Both the position numbers and the translations under genes were made by a program. Of a stretch of DNA of 64,000 nt, positions 56,366 through 64,000 are shown one piece after another (the first letter of the stretch is position 1; the number at the start of each line of letters is the position of its first letter). The notes under the pieces were generated by a model that was given only the letters and a program-made list of their open reading frames with translations, did not search any database and was not told the DNA's origin. This stretch comes from Candidatus Gastranaerophilales bacterium (lineage in GTDB: Bacteria > Cyanobacteriota > Vampirovibrionia > Gastranaerophilales > Gastranaerophilaceae): assembly GCA_947625495.1 (NCBI GenBank), contig CANQOQ010000008.1, forward strand, positions 1 through 64,000, written 5' to 3'.

Positions 56366-57595
56366 ATGGCAGATAAAAAAGTATTAGTATACATAAATTT
56401 AGATTGTATTGATTATTTTGTCGGAACTCTTTGGTCGCATTTTTCAAGAGGTAAAGAAACTTCTGATTTTGAGTATTCCGGAGATTGGATAAATAACAAT
56501 AAATCATTTTCTTTAGAACCCGGATTGTATCTTGGGAAAGGGAAACAAGTTAATACAAGACAAATGCCGTTATTTGGCTCATTTGGAGATAGTGCTCCTG
56601 ACGCTTGGGGTAGAATTTTAATGCGAAGATACGAAAATCAGCTTGCAAAAAAAGAAAACAGAAGTTCAAGAACATTAAATGAAATAGACTATTTACTTTT
56701 TGTAAATGATGTAGCAAGGCAGGGTGCTTTAAGATTTAAAACGCAAGATAGCGAAGAATTCCAATATCCAAGCAATATAAAAGCAATCCCGCCATTAATT
56801 GATTTAGTAAAACTGTTGGCTGCTTCTGAAAAAATAATTGAAAGCAGCGAAAAAGAAAGTGATTTACAACTTCTTTTGGCACCAGGCTCGTCGTTAGGCG
56901 GAGCAAGACCAAAAGCAAGTGTGTTTGATAAAAATGGGGATTTATGTATTGCAAAATTTCCTAAAAAAGATGATTTTACAAACAATGTTCTATGGGAAGG
57001 TGTTGCACTTACTCTTGCAGGTCTTTGCGGATTAAATGTTCAAGAATGGTCTATACAAAAAGCAGGCAAAAAGAATGTTATTTTACTAAAAAGATTTGAT
57101 AGATTTGGCAAAGTTAGAATTCCTTTCTTATCTGCAATGAGTATGTTAAATGCTATCGATAATGACACTCAAATACATAGTTATTTAGATATTGCAGATG
57201 CTATCAGACAATACGGTTCTAATACAAAAGAAGATTTAATTGAACTCTGGAAACGTATGATATTTTCAATATTAATTTCTAACACTGATGACCATTTAAG
57301 AAACCATGGATTTTTATATATTGGAGCTCATGGTTGGAAATTATCACCACTATACGATGTTAACCCTAGTCCTGATAACAAAAATGTTTTATCAACATAT
57401 ATTACTAAAACAGATAATGCACAAGATATAGACCTTGCTCTTTCCGTTTGCGAGTATTTCGATTTGAAAACTAATGAGGCAAAGCAAATCATAAATGATT
57501 TTAAAAGTATTGTTAAAAATTGGCAAAATGTTGCAAAACAATTAGGTTTAAACAAATCCGAAATTGATAAAATGGGATCAGCCTTTAGGGTGTAA
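56366..57595 (+). CDS. hipA: HipA-like serine/threonine kinase toxin
   Basis: 409 aa. The N-terminal HipA domain contains MPLFGSFGDSAPDAWGR. The kinase part has the GSSLGGARPK loop (175-183), K197 (IAKFP), the catalytic D309 in NTDDHLRNHGFL and the metal-binding D331 in LSPLYDVNP. These are all features of active HipA, which phosphorylates glutamyl-tRNA synthetase in E. coli. All key residues are kept. It forms a toxin-antitoxin unit with hipB inside the transposition module. Confidence 0.9.
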   Translation: MADKKVLVYINLDCIDYFVGTLWSHFSRGKETSDFEYSGDWINNNKSFSLEPGLYLGKGKQVNTRQMPLFGSFGDSAPDAWGRILMRRYENQLAKKENRSSRTLNEIDYLLFVNDVARQGALRFKTQDSEEFQYPSNIKAIPPLIDLVKLLAASEKIIESSEKESDLQLLLAPGSSLGGARPKASVFDKNGDLCIAKFPKKDDFTNNVLWEGVALTLAGLCGLNVQEWSIQKAGKKNVILLKRFDRFGKVRIPFLSAMSMLNAIDNDTQIHSYLDIADAIRQYGSNTKEDLIELWKRMIFSILISNTDDHLRNHGFLYIGAHGWKLSPLYDVNPSPDNKNVLSTYITKTDNAQDIDLALSVCEYFDLKTNEAKQIINDFKSIVKNWQNVAKQLGLNKSEIDKMGSAFRV

Positions 57596-57687
57596 TTTCA
57601 GACACATAAAGACAAAAAGACTTCCAATTTCTGCTCAGACAAGTGATTAATATTAATGGTAATAGCAGCAGAAATAGGAATTTTGAT

Positions 57688-58410
57688 ATGAAAAAAGTTT
57701 TTGTAAAAACAAACAATGTAAAGCGGTTTATCACGATGATGAACAACTTACAAAACCGAGCGGAAGGAGTTCCCGGTATGGGTTTAGTTTATGGTGAGCC
57801 CGGACTTGGCAAAACTCAAACCATAAATTGGTGGGCATTTAAGAATAATGCAATACTTGTTCGATGTACTCAGCTTATGACCGCTCGGTGGTTATTAAAT
57901 GAAATTATGGACGAGATGGGTGAAATGGCTTGCGGGCGATTGGCAGATTGTTTCAAGATCATTATAAGAAACCTGCTAACCGAACCACAAGTGATAATAG
58001 TTGATGAAGTCGATTATCTGGCGATAGATTCAAGGGCAATAGAAACTTTAAGGGACATTCACGACAAAACGAATGTCCCTATTGTATTAGTGGGGATGTC
58101 GAATGCCAAATCAAGAATAAAAAGGTTTAAGCACTTATATGACAGACTTTCTGAAATCGTCCAATTTAAGCCGTTTTCTAAAAACGATATAGTTGGAATT
58201 GTTAAAGAATTATCTGAAATTGAAATGACTGAATGTGCCATAAAATGCATTTGTGCTAATGTTAACCGATTCCGCCAGATAGTAAAAATCATAAATAAAG
58301 CCGAATGTTATGCAAAAGCAAATGGCTTAAATTCTATTGATGAAATTATAATTAAGGAGATTTTAAACGATGAAGCAACAGATAAAGAAACTGTGCAAAC
58401 AGCTGAGTAG
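57688..58410 (+). CDS. MuB-like AAA+ transposition ATPase
   Basis: 240 aa from ATG 57688 with AGGA eight nt upstream; a GTG at 57643 would add 15 residues. Walker A is GEPGLGKTQ, Walker B is VIIVDEVDY (D106), and LRDIHDKTNVPIVLVGM is the sensor strand, as in the MuB/TnsC-type ATPases that choose targets and activate the transposase. The C-terminal part (ANVNRFRQIVKIINKAE) resembles the AAA+ lid. It overlaps the next gene by 41 nt. Confidence 0.85.
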   Translation: MKKVFVKTNNVKRFITMMNNLQNRAEGVPGMGLVYGEPGLGKTQTINWWAFKNNAILVRCTQLMTARWLLNEIMDEMGEMACGRLADCFKIIIRNLLTEPQVIIVDEVDYLAIDSRAIETLRDIHDKTNVPIVLVGMSNAKSRIKRFKHLYDRLSEIVQFKPFSKNDIVGIVKELSEIEMTECAIKCICANVNRFRQIVKIINKAECYAKANGLNSIDEIIIKEILNDEATDKETVQTAE

Positions 58411-59896
58411 GTTTAATTTTGATGAAATTGCAAGCATTTTAGAATTATCTGAAGATGAAATTCAAAAAGTATTAAAAGAATTGATAGAAGAAAAAGTGCT
58501 AAGCAAAATTTCTGAGACAGAATTTGCTTATGTTCCGGATATTGTTTCATATCCACAAATTGAAACACGGCAACAAAATAAGCAAGTTAAACATTCTAAG
58601 CCCTCACTATGTTTTGATATAACAACACTATTATCAGATAACAATGAAGAACAAAAACTGTTCGAAAATGCCGCAGAATATAATAAACGCCACATTATAA
58701 AATGCTTAAATTTATTCAGATTAACAAGCGGACTTTCGTTTAAAGAAACTTCAAAAATGCTCAATGAAATAGCAAAGAAAAATCCTGAATACAAAATGGC
58801 TTATAGCACTTTTATAAAATGGAAATCATCTTACGCAAGAAACGGTTTATTAGGTTTGATGAAATCTTATACCCCGTCGCAGCACAAAAGTTTAATAACA
58901 AAAGAGCAATTAAAAGAGTTTGAAGAAATATATTTAACACCTAAAAATTATTCTGTCAGAATCGCTTGGGAAATATTAAGAAGCAGACATCCAAACGAAC
59001 AAATTTCAAGTATCCAATCTTTTAGAAGAGCTTTGACTAAAAACTTTTCAGCGGAATATATTAAAAAAAGACGAAGCGAAAGCTTAGAGCTTCCTGCACT
59101 TAACAAAATATCTTCAAATGAAACCAATAAAATTACATACGAGAAAGTTAAAGATGCACTTGATGCTTATTTAAAAATAATTGAATATAAAGAAGATGAA
59201 TATTCAATATGTGCTAAGGGTTATATCAAAAATCATCTATATCAGTATTTTAGCAAATATAAATTTAAAGATATTACACAGGAAACATTGATTAACTACC
59301 AAAGTAAAATGTTATCGGAAGGTTACTGCGTTGCAAGTATAAAACGGTTTTTAAGTACATTTCAAAAAATTATGAAAAAATATTCAAGTAGCTCTCACCT
59401 CCTATTTTCAACACAAGAAACAATTTTACCGTCATTAGAAAATAGAGTTTTAACAAATGCAGAAATTCAAAAAATAATTGAAGACGAAAGTAAAATTCAA
59501 GAATTGTGGATTTTAGCAACAGGAATAAATATAGCTGAACTTGGAGCACTATATTATACAGATATTAATTTTAGCGATAAAACCGTAAATATCAGCAAAT
59601 TCAAAAACAAAGAAAATATCGAAAACATTAGAGCAAAATATAAAATTAGGTCATTAAAAATCCCTGATATCCTATTTAATAAAATACCAAAAAAGCAAAA
59701 AGGATTACTTTTTAAAGACGTTAAAATAGACCATTTTGACATATTATTGAACACCCACATAAAGCTGTTGCTTGATAAAAACGTGCAAATAAATATAATT
59801 AGCAGAAATTTAGGTTTTTATAAACTGACTGATTTTGAAAGCAGATATAACTTTTTATTGCCTCAAAAATTAGATAATAATTTTCAAATTTTATAA
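58370..59896 (+). CDS. Chimeric transposition protein: transposase-type HTH plus degenerate tyrosine recombinase
   Basis: 508 aa. Residues 1-60 are a winged-helix-like unit. Residues 110-235 (FKETSKMLNEIA, STFIKWKSSY, SFRRALTKNF) align by eye with the helical end-binding region of the MuA-like protein (150-245). Residues 260-340 match a recombinase core-binding domain. Residues 358-497 match a tyrosine-recombinase catalytic domain, but the first Arg is Asn (TGINIAEL, N387), no HxxR is seen and LGH is LGF. Y493 remains. Strand exchange is unlikely; end binding or target choice is suggested. The start overlaps the MuB-like gene. Confidence 0.7.
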   Translation: MKQQIKKLCKQLSRFNFDEIASILELSEDEIQKVLKELIEEKVLSKISETEFAYVPDIVSYPQIETRQQNKQVKHSKPSLCFDITTLLSDNNEEQKLFENAAEYNKRHIIKCLNLFRLTSGLSFKETSKMLNEIAKKNPEYKMAYSTFIKWKSSYARNGLLGLMKSYTPSQHKSLITKEQLKEFEEIYLTPKNYSVRIAWEILRSRHPNEQISSIQSFRRALTKNFSAEYIKKRRSESLELPALNKISSNETNKITYEKVKDALDAYLKIIEYKEDEYSICAKGYIKNHLYQYFSKYKFKDITQETLINYQSKMLSEGYCVASIKRFLSTFQKIMKKYSSSSHLLFSTQETILPSLENRVLTNAEIQKIIEDESKIQELWILATGINIAELGALYYTDINFSDKTVNISKFKNKENIENIRAKYKIRSLKIPDILFNKIPKKQKGLLFKDVKIDHFDILLNTHIKLLLDKNVQINIISRNLGFYKLTDFESRYNFLLPQKLDNNFQIL

Positions 59897-59924
59897 CTTT
59901 CCTGTAAAAATGTAAATTTGTATA

Positions 59925-60713
59925 TTATATATAATCTGTATTTATCAAAACTCCCTCTTTTTTGAAATTTACATTTTCATTACCATAACCCAGAGGATTA
60001 GCAATTATTCTTGCACTTCCAAGTTTATAATCAACAGAACTGTGAACGTGTCCGTGGCACCACAATTTTATGTTCGCAAATCTTTCAAATAAATATTCAA
60101 GATTACTTGCAAACGCAGCACTCAATAAATCGTTTTTATATTCTTCGGAAATGCTTTTTAAACTTGGTGCGTGATGCGTTACTACAACTATTTTTTTATC
60201 CTTGTATTCTCGACAAATTTTTTCAATAAAATTAATACTTTTCTTATGAAAATTCAATTGATTTTCTGTAGAAATTGTCCTTAATTTCCCTTTTTCGTAT
60301 ACTTGTACATTTCTAAAATCGTTTAAATATCTTTGTGCTACAAACCTGCACCCGTCAGTATTTCCATACAAATTAAAATCGGTAAATAAAATACAACCTA
60401 TAAAACAAATATCGTCGATAACAATGCTCTGATTTTCTAAAAAATGTATAGGTCCTGAAAATTTGTTTTGAAGATATTTTATAGATAAATTTAATGACTC
60501 TTCTTTATCATAAGTTGAATGAGTGTACCCTAAATGGTTTCCACCTATAACAATTCCCTGCTTCAGATTATCATTTATCCATTTTTCAGAGGTAAGTCTA
60601 TCTCCGGAAACATCTCCGCAACAGATTACAAAATCATCCGGAGCAAAATTAAAACTTGTATTTTGCCCTGAATTAATATCGCAATGTATGTCAGATATGA
60701 TTCTTAGTTTCAT
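59925..60713 (-). CDS. Metallophosphoesterase (calcineurin-like)
   Basis: 262 aa. Metal-binding motifs in order are SDIHCD (D-x-H), CCGDVSGD, GGNHLG (GNH), VVTHHAP and CHGHVHSS (GHxH), all as in class III phosphodiesterases and phosphatases. It is convergent with the chimeric transposition gene, leaving 28 nt between the stops. The substrate may be a nucleotide or RNA. It could be cargo of the element or older chromosomal DNA. Confidence 0.87.
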   Translation of the reverse strand: MKLRIISDIHCDINSGQNTSFNFAPDDFVICCGDVSGDRLTSEKWINDNLKQGIVIGGNHLGYTHSTYDKEESLNLSIKYLQNKFSGPIHFLENQSIVIDDICFIGCILFTDFNLYGNTDGCRFVAQRYLNDFRNVQVYEKGKLRTISTENQLNFHKKSINFIEKICREYKDKKIVVVTHHAPSLKSISEEYKNDLLSAAFASNLEYLFERFANIKLWCHGHVHSSVDYKLGSARIIANPLGYGNENVNFKKEGVLINTDYI

Positions 60714-60802
60714 AGAATACTTCCATTAATACAATTGATGTATCAAAAAAAATAGAATGTAAAGTTTATTTTCTATTCTAATTATTATGTCCGTTTATGA
60801 CC

Positions 60803-60849
60803 TACCTTATTTATTATAATTATTATGTTTTAAGTATAATAAATAGGTA
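60803..60849 (+). promoter_or_regulatory. Inverted repeat before the HNH nuclease gene
   Basis: TACCTTATTTATTATA (60803-60818) pairs with TATAATAAATAGGTA (60835-60849) with a single bulged base and a 16-nt spacer. The 3' arm ends where the Shine-Dalgarno AAAGGAG begins, so it may act as an operator or hide the ribosome site. Confidence 0.5.
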
Positions 60850-60863
60850 AAGGAGTATACTGA

Positions 60864-61937
60864 ATGTCCAAAATTGATATTAATGATTTTGAAATAGAAA
60901 AGGAATGTGTATATCAAGGAGAAAAATACTGCGTTAGAGATAATGGTGCTGTAATGCGATATCCCAAAGATAGTGCAAAGCCAAGACTACTTGATAATAA
61001 GTGGACATTTGGTAAAGTAGGGAACCACGGATATTTGTATATTGCTAGTAAAGGAATCCACCGAATTATAGCGACGGCTTTTCATGGTGAGAATCTATCA
61101 AAAGAATATATAGTTGATCACATTGATACTAATAAACAAAACAATCGACCTGAAAATTTACGTTGGATTACAAAGGAAGAAAATATTTTAAATAACCCCA
61201 ATACAATTGATAAATTACAGTATATTACAGGTTGTTCAATAGACGAATTAAAGAAAAACAATTGGGAAAAATTACATAAATATACTAGCAAAAATCAAGA
61301 TACATCTTGGATGCGCCCAACAACAAAGGAAGAAGCAGAGAATTTTCATAAAAGACAAGAACAATGGCTAAATAAAGAATCCGAAATAGATAAAGAAAAT
61401 CAAAAATTATATGAACAATTATTGAAAATATCTAATATGCAAGATAAGGATAAAAAAATAACGACCAATATGGGTGAATGGGTTTTTAAGCCACCTCAAG
61501 CAGAACAAAGTAATTGTGATTTAATAAACAATTATTATGAAGAAACTTTCAAAGAATCCTTAACTGCGAATGCTTATCAAACTTGGTGGACACCTACAAA
61601 ATTTCCTTGTTGTCCATCTGTAGCAAAAACAAATGTTCTTGAAGAATATTTATCAAACCTTGAAGTTGGAAAAATATTATGTCAAAGTGAAATATTTACA
61701 TCTGAAATTACAAAATTTGAATACAATAGTGATAAGCAAACAATAATAGTACAAACAGTTCAAACAAATAAGAATAGCGTAAAACCATGGCATATAACAA
61801 CAATAACTGTTAACGAGGGTAGGTGTTATCATTCACTATATTGTAGTTGTTTTAAAGAAGACGGTGCGGATAAATATTATACAATCGCTTGTGGAAGAGA
61901 ATGGACTGGCGGCGATGTTTTTGATGATTTCTGTTAA
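60864..61937 (+). CDS. HNH endonuclease with unknown C-terminal domain
   Basis: 357 aa. Residues about 20-110 form a phage/homing-type HNH_3 domain: HRIIATAFHG, VDHIDTNKQNNRPENLRWI. A coiled, charged linker follows (about 155-200). The C-terminal 150 residues (KFPCCPSV, YHSLYCSCFKEDG, ACGREWTGGDVFDDFC) form a Cys- and Trp-rich domain I do not recognise. Start codon is ATG with AAAGGAG at nine nt. The layout suggests a defence or mobile nuclease whose C-terminus senses a target. Transcription begins at 60.8 kb with the genes that follow. Confidence 0.75.
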   Translation: MSKIDINDFEIEKECVYQGEKYCVRDNGAVMRYPKDSAKPRLLDNKWTFGKVGNHGYLYIASKGIHRIIATAFHGENLSKEYIVDHIDTNKQNNRPENLRWITKEENILNNPNTIDKLQYITGCSIDELKKNNWEKLHKYTSKNQDTSWMRPTTKEEAENFHKRQEQWLNKESEIDKENQKLYEQLLKISNMQDKDKKITTNMGEWVFKPPQAEQSNCDLINNYYEETFKESLTANAYQTWWTPTKFPCCPSVAKTNVLEEYLSNLEVGKILCQSEIFTSEITKFEYNSDKQTIIVQTVQTNKNSVKPWHITTITVNEGRCYHSLYCSCFKEDGADKYYTIACGREWTGGDVFDDFC

Positions 61938-61952
61938 AAGGAGGCAAATATT

Positions 61953-62354
61953 ATGAAAAAAAATATTTTCATTTTCATTGCAGGTATGATCACAACATTA
62001 TTAATTGAATTTATTATTAGTTTTATTATTGGTGTAACCAGCCAATCAAATGGAGGTTATCCTGGTCTAACCTTATTTGAAAAAGATGGTGCATGCATAA
62101 GTTCAACAAAAAATATAGAGATATTTCAAACACTTGGGCCTGATATTGCATTAGCTCATACAAAAAAGAAGTTAGATTCATCATTAGAACTAGATGATAT
62201 TTTGATTTTATTACTGGGAGATGAAAATGCTCATTTTTATGATGAGCAAAAGATAACTATTCCCAAGGGAAAATGTGCAAAACAAATTGGTACTTATCAA
62301 TATGAAGCAAAAAATGGTGTTATGAAGACAGTTCCAGCAGTTGAAATAAAATAG
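61953..62354 (+). CDS. Small single-pass membrane protein, unknown
   Basis: 133 aa. A strong N-terminal helix (FIFIAGMITTLLIEFIISFIIGV) is followed by a polar extracytoplasmic or cytoplasmic domain with two Cys (GACISSTK, KGKCAKQIG) that could form a disulphide. AGGAGGCAAATATT precedes the ATG. It lies 15 nt after the HNH gene and 1 nt before the DUF4186 gene, suggesting co-expression. No family is recognised; an immunity or accessory role is only a guess. Confidence 0.65.
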   Translation: MKKNIFIFIAGMITTLLIEFIISFIIGVTSQSNGGYPGLTLFEKDGACISSTKNIEIFQTLGPDIALAHTKKKLDSSLELDDILILLLGDENAHFYDEQKITIPKGKCAKQIGTYQYEAKNGVMKTVPAVEIK

Positions 62355-62355
62355 A

Positions 62356-62712
62356 ATGGAAATTTTCGACAGATTATTAAAATCAAAATTTAGGAGCAAG
62401 TTTAAACTACGAGCAAAAGAGCTTGAATACATCAAGGAGAAAGGACTTGATACTATTTATTCTCATGCCTGTGATTTTATTAGGGATAGAGTTGCTCCGG
62501 CTGAACCTATTAATGACGGTAAACAAACTCCAATGCGAGGACATCCTGTTTTTATTGCTCAACACGCAACTGCAACCTGCTGTCGCGGTTGCATAGAGAA
62601 ATGGCACAAATTTCCTCAACATAGGGAACTAACCAAGTCCGAACAAGATTATCTTGTTTCAGTAATTATGGAATGGATAAAAAGCCAAATTAATTCAACC
62701 TCCGTTTTATAA
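62356..62712 (+). CDS. DUF4186 family protein
   Basis: 118 aa. The sequence FRSKFKLRAKELEYIKEKG, FIRDRVAPAEPINDGKQTP, GHPVFIAQHATATCCRGC and IEKWHKFP matches DUF4186, found in many bacteria and phages next to nuclease or methylase genes. The HATATCCRGC Cys/His group may bind metal. The function is unknown. It starts 1 nt after the membrane protein stop. Confidence 0.85.
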   Translation: MEIFDRLLKSKFRSKFKLRAKELEYIKEKGLDTIYSHACDFIRDRVAPAEPINDGKQTPMRGHPVFIAQHATATCCRGCIEKWHKFPQHRELTKSEQDYLVSVIMEWIKSQINSTSVL

Positions 62713-62768
62713 CCATTCAAAATATTTTTACCATGTTTGTGATACCCTAAAAGAAAAAGGAGTTAGAC

Positions 62769-63674
62769 ATGGCTGTACCTGATTTTCAATCATTAATGAA
62801 TCCTGTTTTAAACTTGTATGAAAAGAAAAATGTAGAATTGCGTCCGCGTGATATAGAAGACGAAATTGCTGAATTATTTAATTTGTCCGAAGAAGATAAA
62901 AATGAAATGATTCCAAGCAATATTGAAACAATTCTTCGCAATCGTGTTAATTGGGCAGTTTATTATTTGTTTAGAGCAGGATTATTAGATAGACCGAAGA
63001 GAGGTTACTATAAAATCAGTGAAGCAGGAGCTCAAGAAAATAAGACCGGTAACAAAATAAATATTGGATACTTAAAGAAATTTCCATCGTTTGTTGATTT
63101 TTCAAATATTGAAAATAAGAAAAGCTATGATTCCGTAAATATTATTGAAAACAATGAATTTCAAACACCAGATGAAATGATATCTAAAGCACAGGCTTTA
63201 TATTCTGATAATCTTCAAAATGAATTATTAGAAAAGCTAAAACAAGTAGATCCTGTTAAGTTTGAAAGAATAGTTTTACAGCTAATGGAGAAGATGAACT
63301 ACGGAATTGGATCAATGACAAAAATGAGTCATGATGGCGGTATTGATGGGATTATTGACGAAGACGAATTAGGTCTTGAAAAAATCTATCTTCAAGCAAA
63401 AAGATATTCCGACAATAAAGTTAATGAAAAAGAAATGCAAAACTTTGCAGGAGCACTTGGTTGTTCAACAGTACGCAAAGGTGTATTTATAACTACAAGC
63501 TTTTTTGATGAAAGAGCAAAACAAAAAGCGGCATCTGTTCAGGGCAAAGTCATAAGACTAATTAATGGAGACGAATTAACAAAATTAATGATAAAACACA
63601 ATGTTGGTGTTCAACCTAAAAACACTATTGAAATTAAAAAGCTTGATGAGGACTTCTTTGCTGATGAAGGTTAG
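62769..63674 (+). CDS. Mrr-type restriction endonuclease
   Basis: 301 aa. The N-terminal Mrr_N winged helix (RDIEDEIAELF, NRVNWAVYYLFRAGLLDRP, YYKISEAG) is followed by the catalytic domain (about 165-275) with VKFERIVLQLMEKMNYG, DGGIDGIID and LQAKRY, giving the D-x-QxK site. RKGVFITTSFFDERAKQKA is a further Mrr feature. Such enzymes cut methylated DNA and need no methylase, fitting a stand-alone defence gene. AAAAGGAGTTAGAC precedes the ATG. It overlaps the following gene. Confidence 0.88.
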   Translation: MAVPDFQSLMNPVLNLYEKKNVELRPRDIEDEIAELFNLSEEDKNEMIPSNIETILRNRVNWAVYYLFRAGLLDRPKRGYYKISEAGAQENKTGNKINIGYLKKFPSFVDFSNIENKKSYDSVNIIENNEFQTPDEMISKAQALYSDNLQNELLEKLKQVDPVKFERIVLQLMEKMNYGIGSMTKMSHDGGIDGIIDEDELGLEKIYLQAKRYSDNKVNEKEMQNFAGALGCSTVRKGVFITTSFFDERAKQKAASVQGKVIRLINGDELTKLMIKHNVGVQPKNTIEIKKLDEDFFADEG

Positions 63675-64000
63675 TAATGCAGATATATCAAAAATCAAAA
63701 TAAACCTAGATAGAACAATACAATTATTGGAACAAATTCGTGGAACAATAAATGCTGGGATTCCTCAATTTCGTAATAATACAAGCATTCCAATTGATCT
63801 ATTTATTCAAAGTTTAAGGACTCTAAATTCGGAGATAAGAGATTATAATTTATATTACTCTGATCAAATCCAAAATAGCATATCTCATTTAATAAATTAT
63901 AATGGTTTAATAAATCCATATCAATTTGGTGCGACATCAAGCTTGCTTAGAATTATTAAAAATGAAATAGATAATTCGTCTATGAATAGTCAGTTTATTA
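63664..64000 (+). CDS. Unknown protein, cut by window edge
   Basis: An open frame from ATG 63664 (overlapping the Mrr gene by 11 nt) to the window end, at least 112 codons: MKVSNADISKIKINLDRTIQ, LLEQIRGTINAG and further polar, helical sequence. No motif is recognised. The overlap suggests translational coupling with the restriction enzyme. Possibly an accessory subunit; this is a guess. Confidence 0.55.
   Translation, partial: MKVSNADISKIKINLDRTIQLLEQIRGTINAGIPQFRNNTSIPIDLFIQSLRTLNSEIRDYNLYYSDQIQNSISHLINYNGLINPYQFGATSSLLRIIKNEIDNSSMNSQFI

Noticed and set aside
53787-59896. CRISPR-associated (CAST-type) or Tn7-type identity of the transposon
   Set aside because: No TnsA, TniQ or Cas genes are visible, and the transposase N-terminus and D-D spacing fit MuA. 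The chimeric third gene is not a TniQ by its visible motifs.
59897-60000. Right end of the transposon just after the chimeric gene
   Set aside because: TGTAAAAATGTAAATT resembles the left end only loosely, is in the wrong orientation for an inverted end and shows no 22-bp-spaced words.

Overview
The window is AT-rich DNA, about one third G+C by eye, from a bacterium with two membranes. Envelope genes show this: an LptD/OstA-like protein, an EnvC-type peptidase, an AsmA-like protein, an MsbA-like exporter and a large LPS or capsule sugar cluster. Gene content and base composition fit a gut-type non-photosynthetic cyanobacterial relative (Gastranaerophilales, Vampirovibrionia). That placement is my inference; no rRNA or marker set is present to prove it.

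Layout. 1-8.6 kb: serB start, an alpha-glucan phosphorylase homologue, folate cyclo-ligase, a small envelope operon (33-aa membrane peptide, M23 peptidase, LptD-like protein), a secreted phospholipase D-like protein, an XRE regulator and tRNA-Ser. 8.6-10.2 kb: sugar acetyltransferase and alpha/beta hydrolase. 10.2-26.7 kb: one long minus-strand cluster for a surface glycan. It encodes CDP-glucose synthesis (RfbF), a C3-deoxygenating RfbH, UDP-glucose dehydrogenase, two sugar dehydratase/reductases, a YerE-like thiamine enzyme, an aldolase, two HAD phosphatases, two glycosyltransferases and an ABC exporter. It also holds three tandem O-acyltransferases, each with a poly-G tract at the same codon; one is in frame and two are out of frame, which looks like a phase-variable set. 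26.8-27.1 kb: tRNA with anticodon CAU and a 99-bp tandem repeat carrying the tRNA 5' end. 27-48 kb: mostly housekeeping genes (ROK kinase, HPF, leuD, tyrS, cysE, chromate transporters, hisB, a hisC-HAD fusion, ligA, a PLP decarboxylase/radical SAM/DMT operon, AsmA-like, an EAL protein). 48-51 kb: a 1.44-kb direct duplication with two U32-like Cys-rich genes and a truncated copy of the EAL gene start. 51-53 kb: a membrane metalloprotease and an HxlR regulator divergent from an NTF2-like protein.

53-64 kb is accessory DNA. A Mu-type transposition module begins in what looks like a cut terminator near 52966, with 22-bp-spaced repeats at its end. It encodes a DDE transposase (D285, D352, E398), a HipB/HipA toxin-antitoxin pair, a MuB-like AAA+ ATPase and a third protein. 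The third protein joins a transposase-like DNA-binding region to a tyrosine-recombinase fold that has lost its catalytic residues. Downstream are a metallophosphoesterase, an HNH nuclease, a small membrane protein, a DUF4186 protein, an Mrr-type restriction enzyme and a cut-off gene. No right end is visible, so these may be cargo or neighbouring island genes.

The strongest candidates for something undescribed are the Mu-type module with its chimeric third subunit and nested hipBA, and the three-gene poly-G acyltransferase switch.
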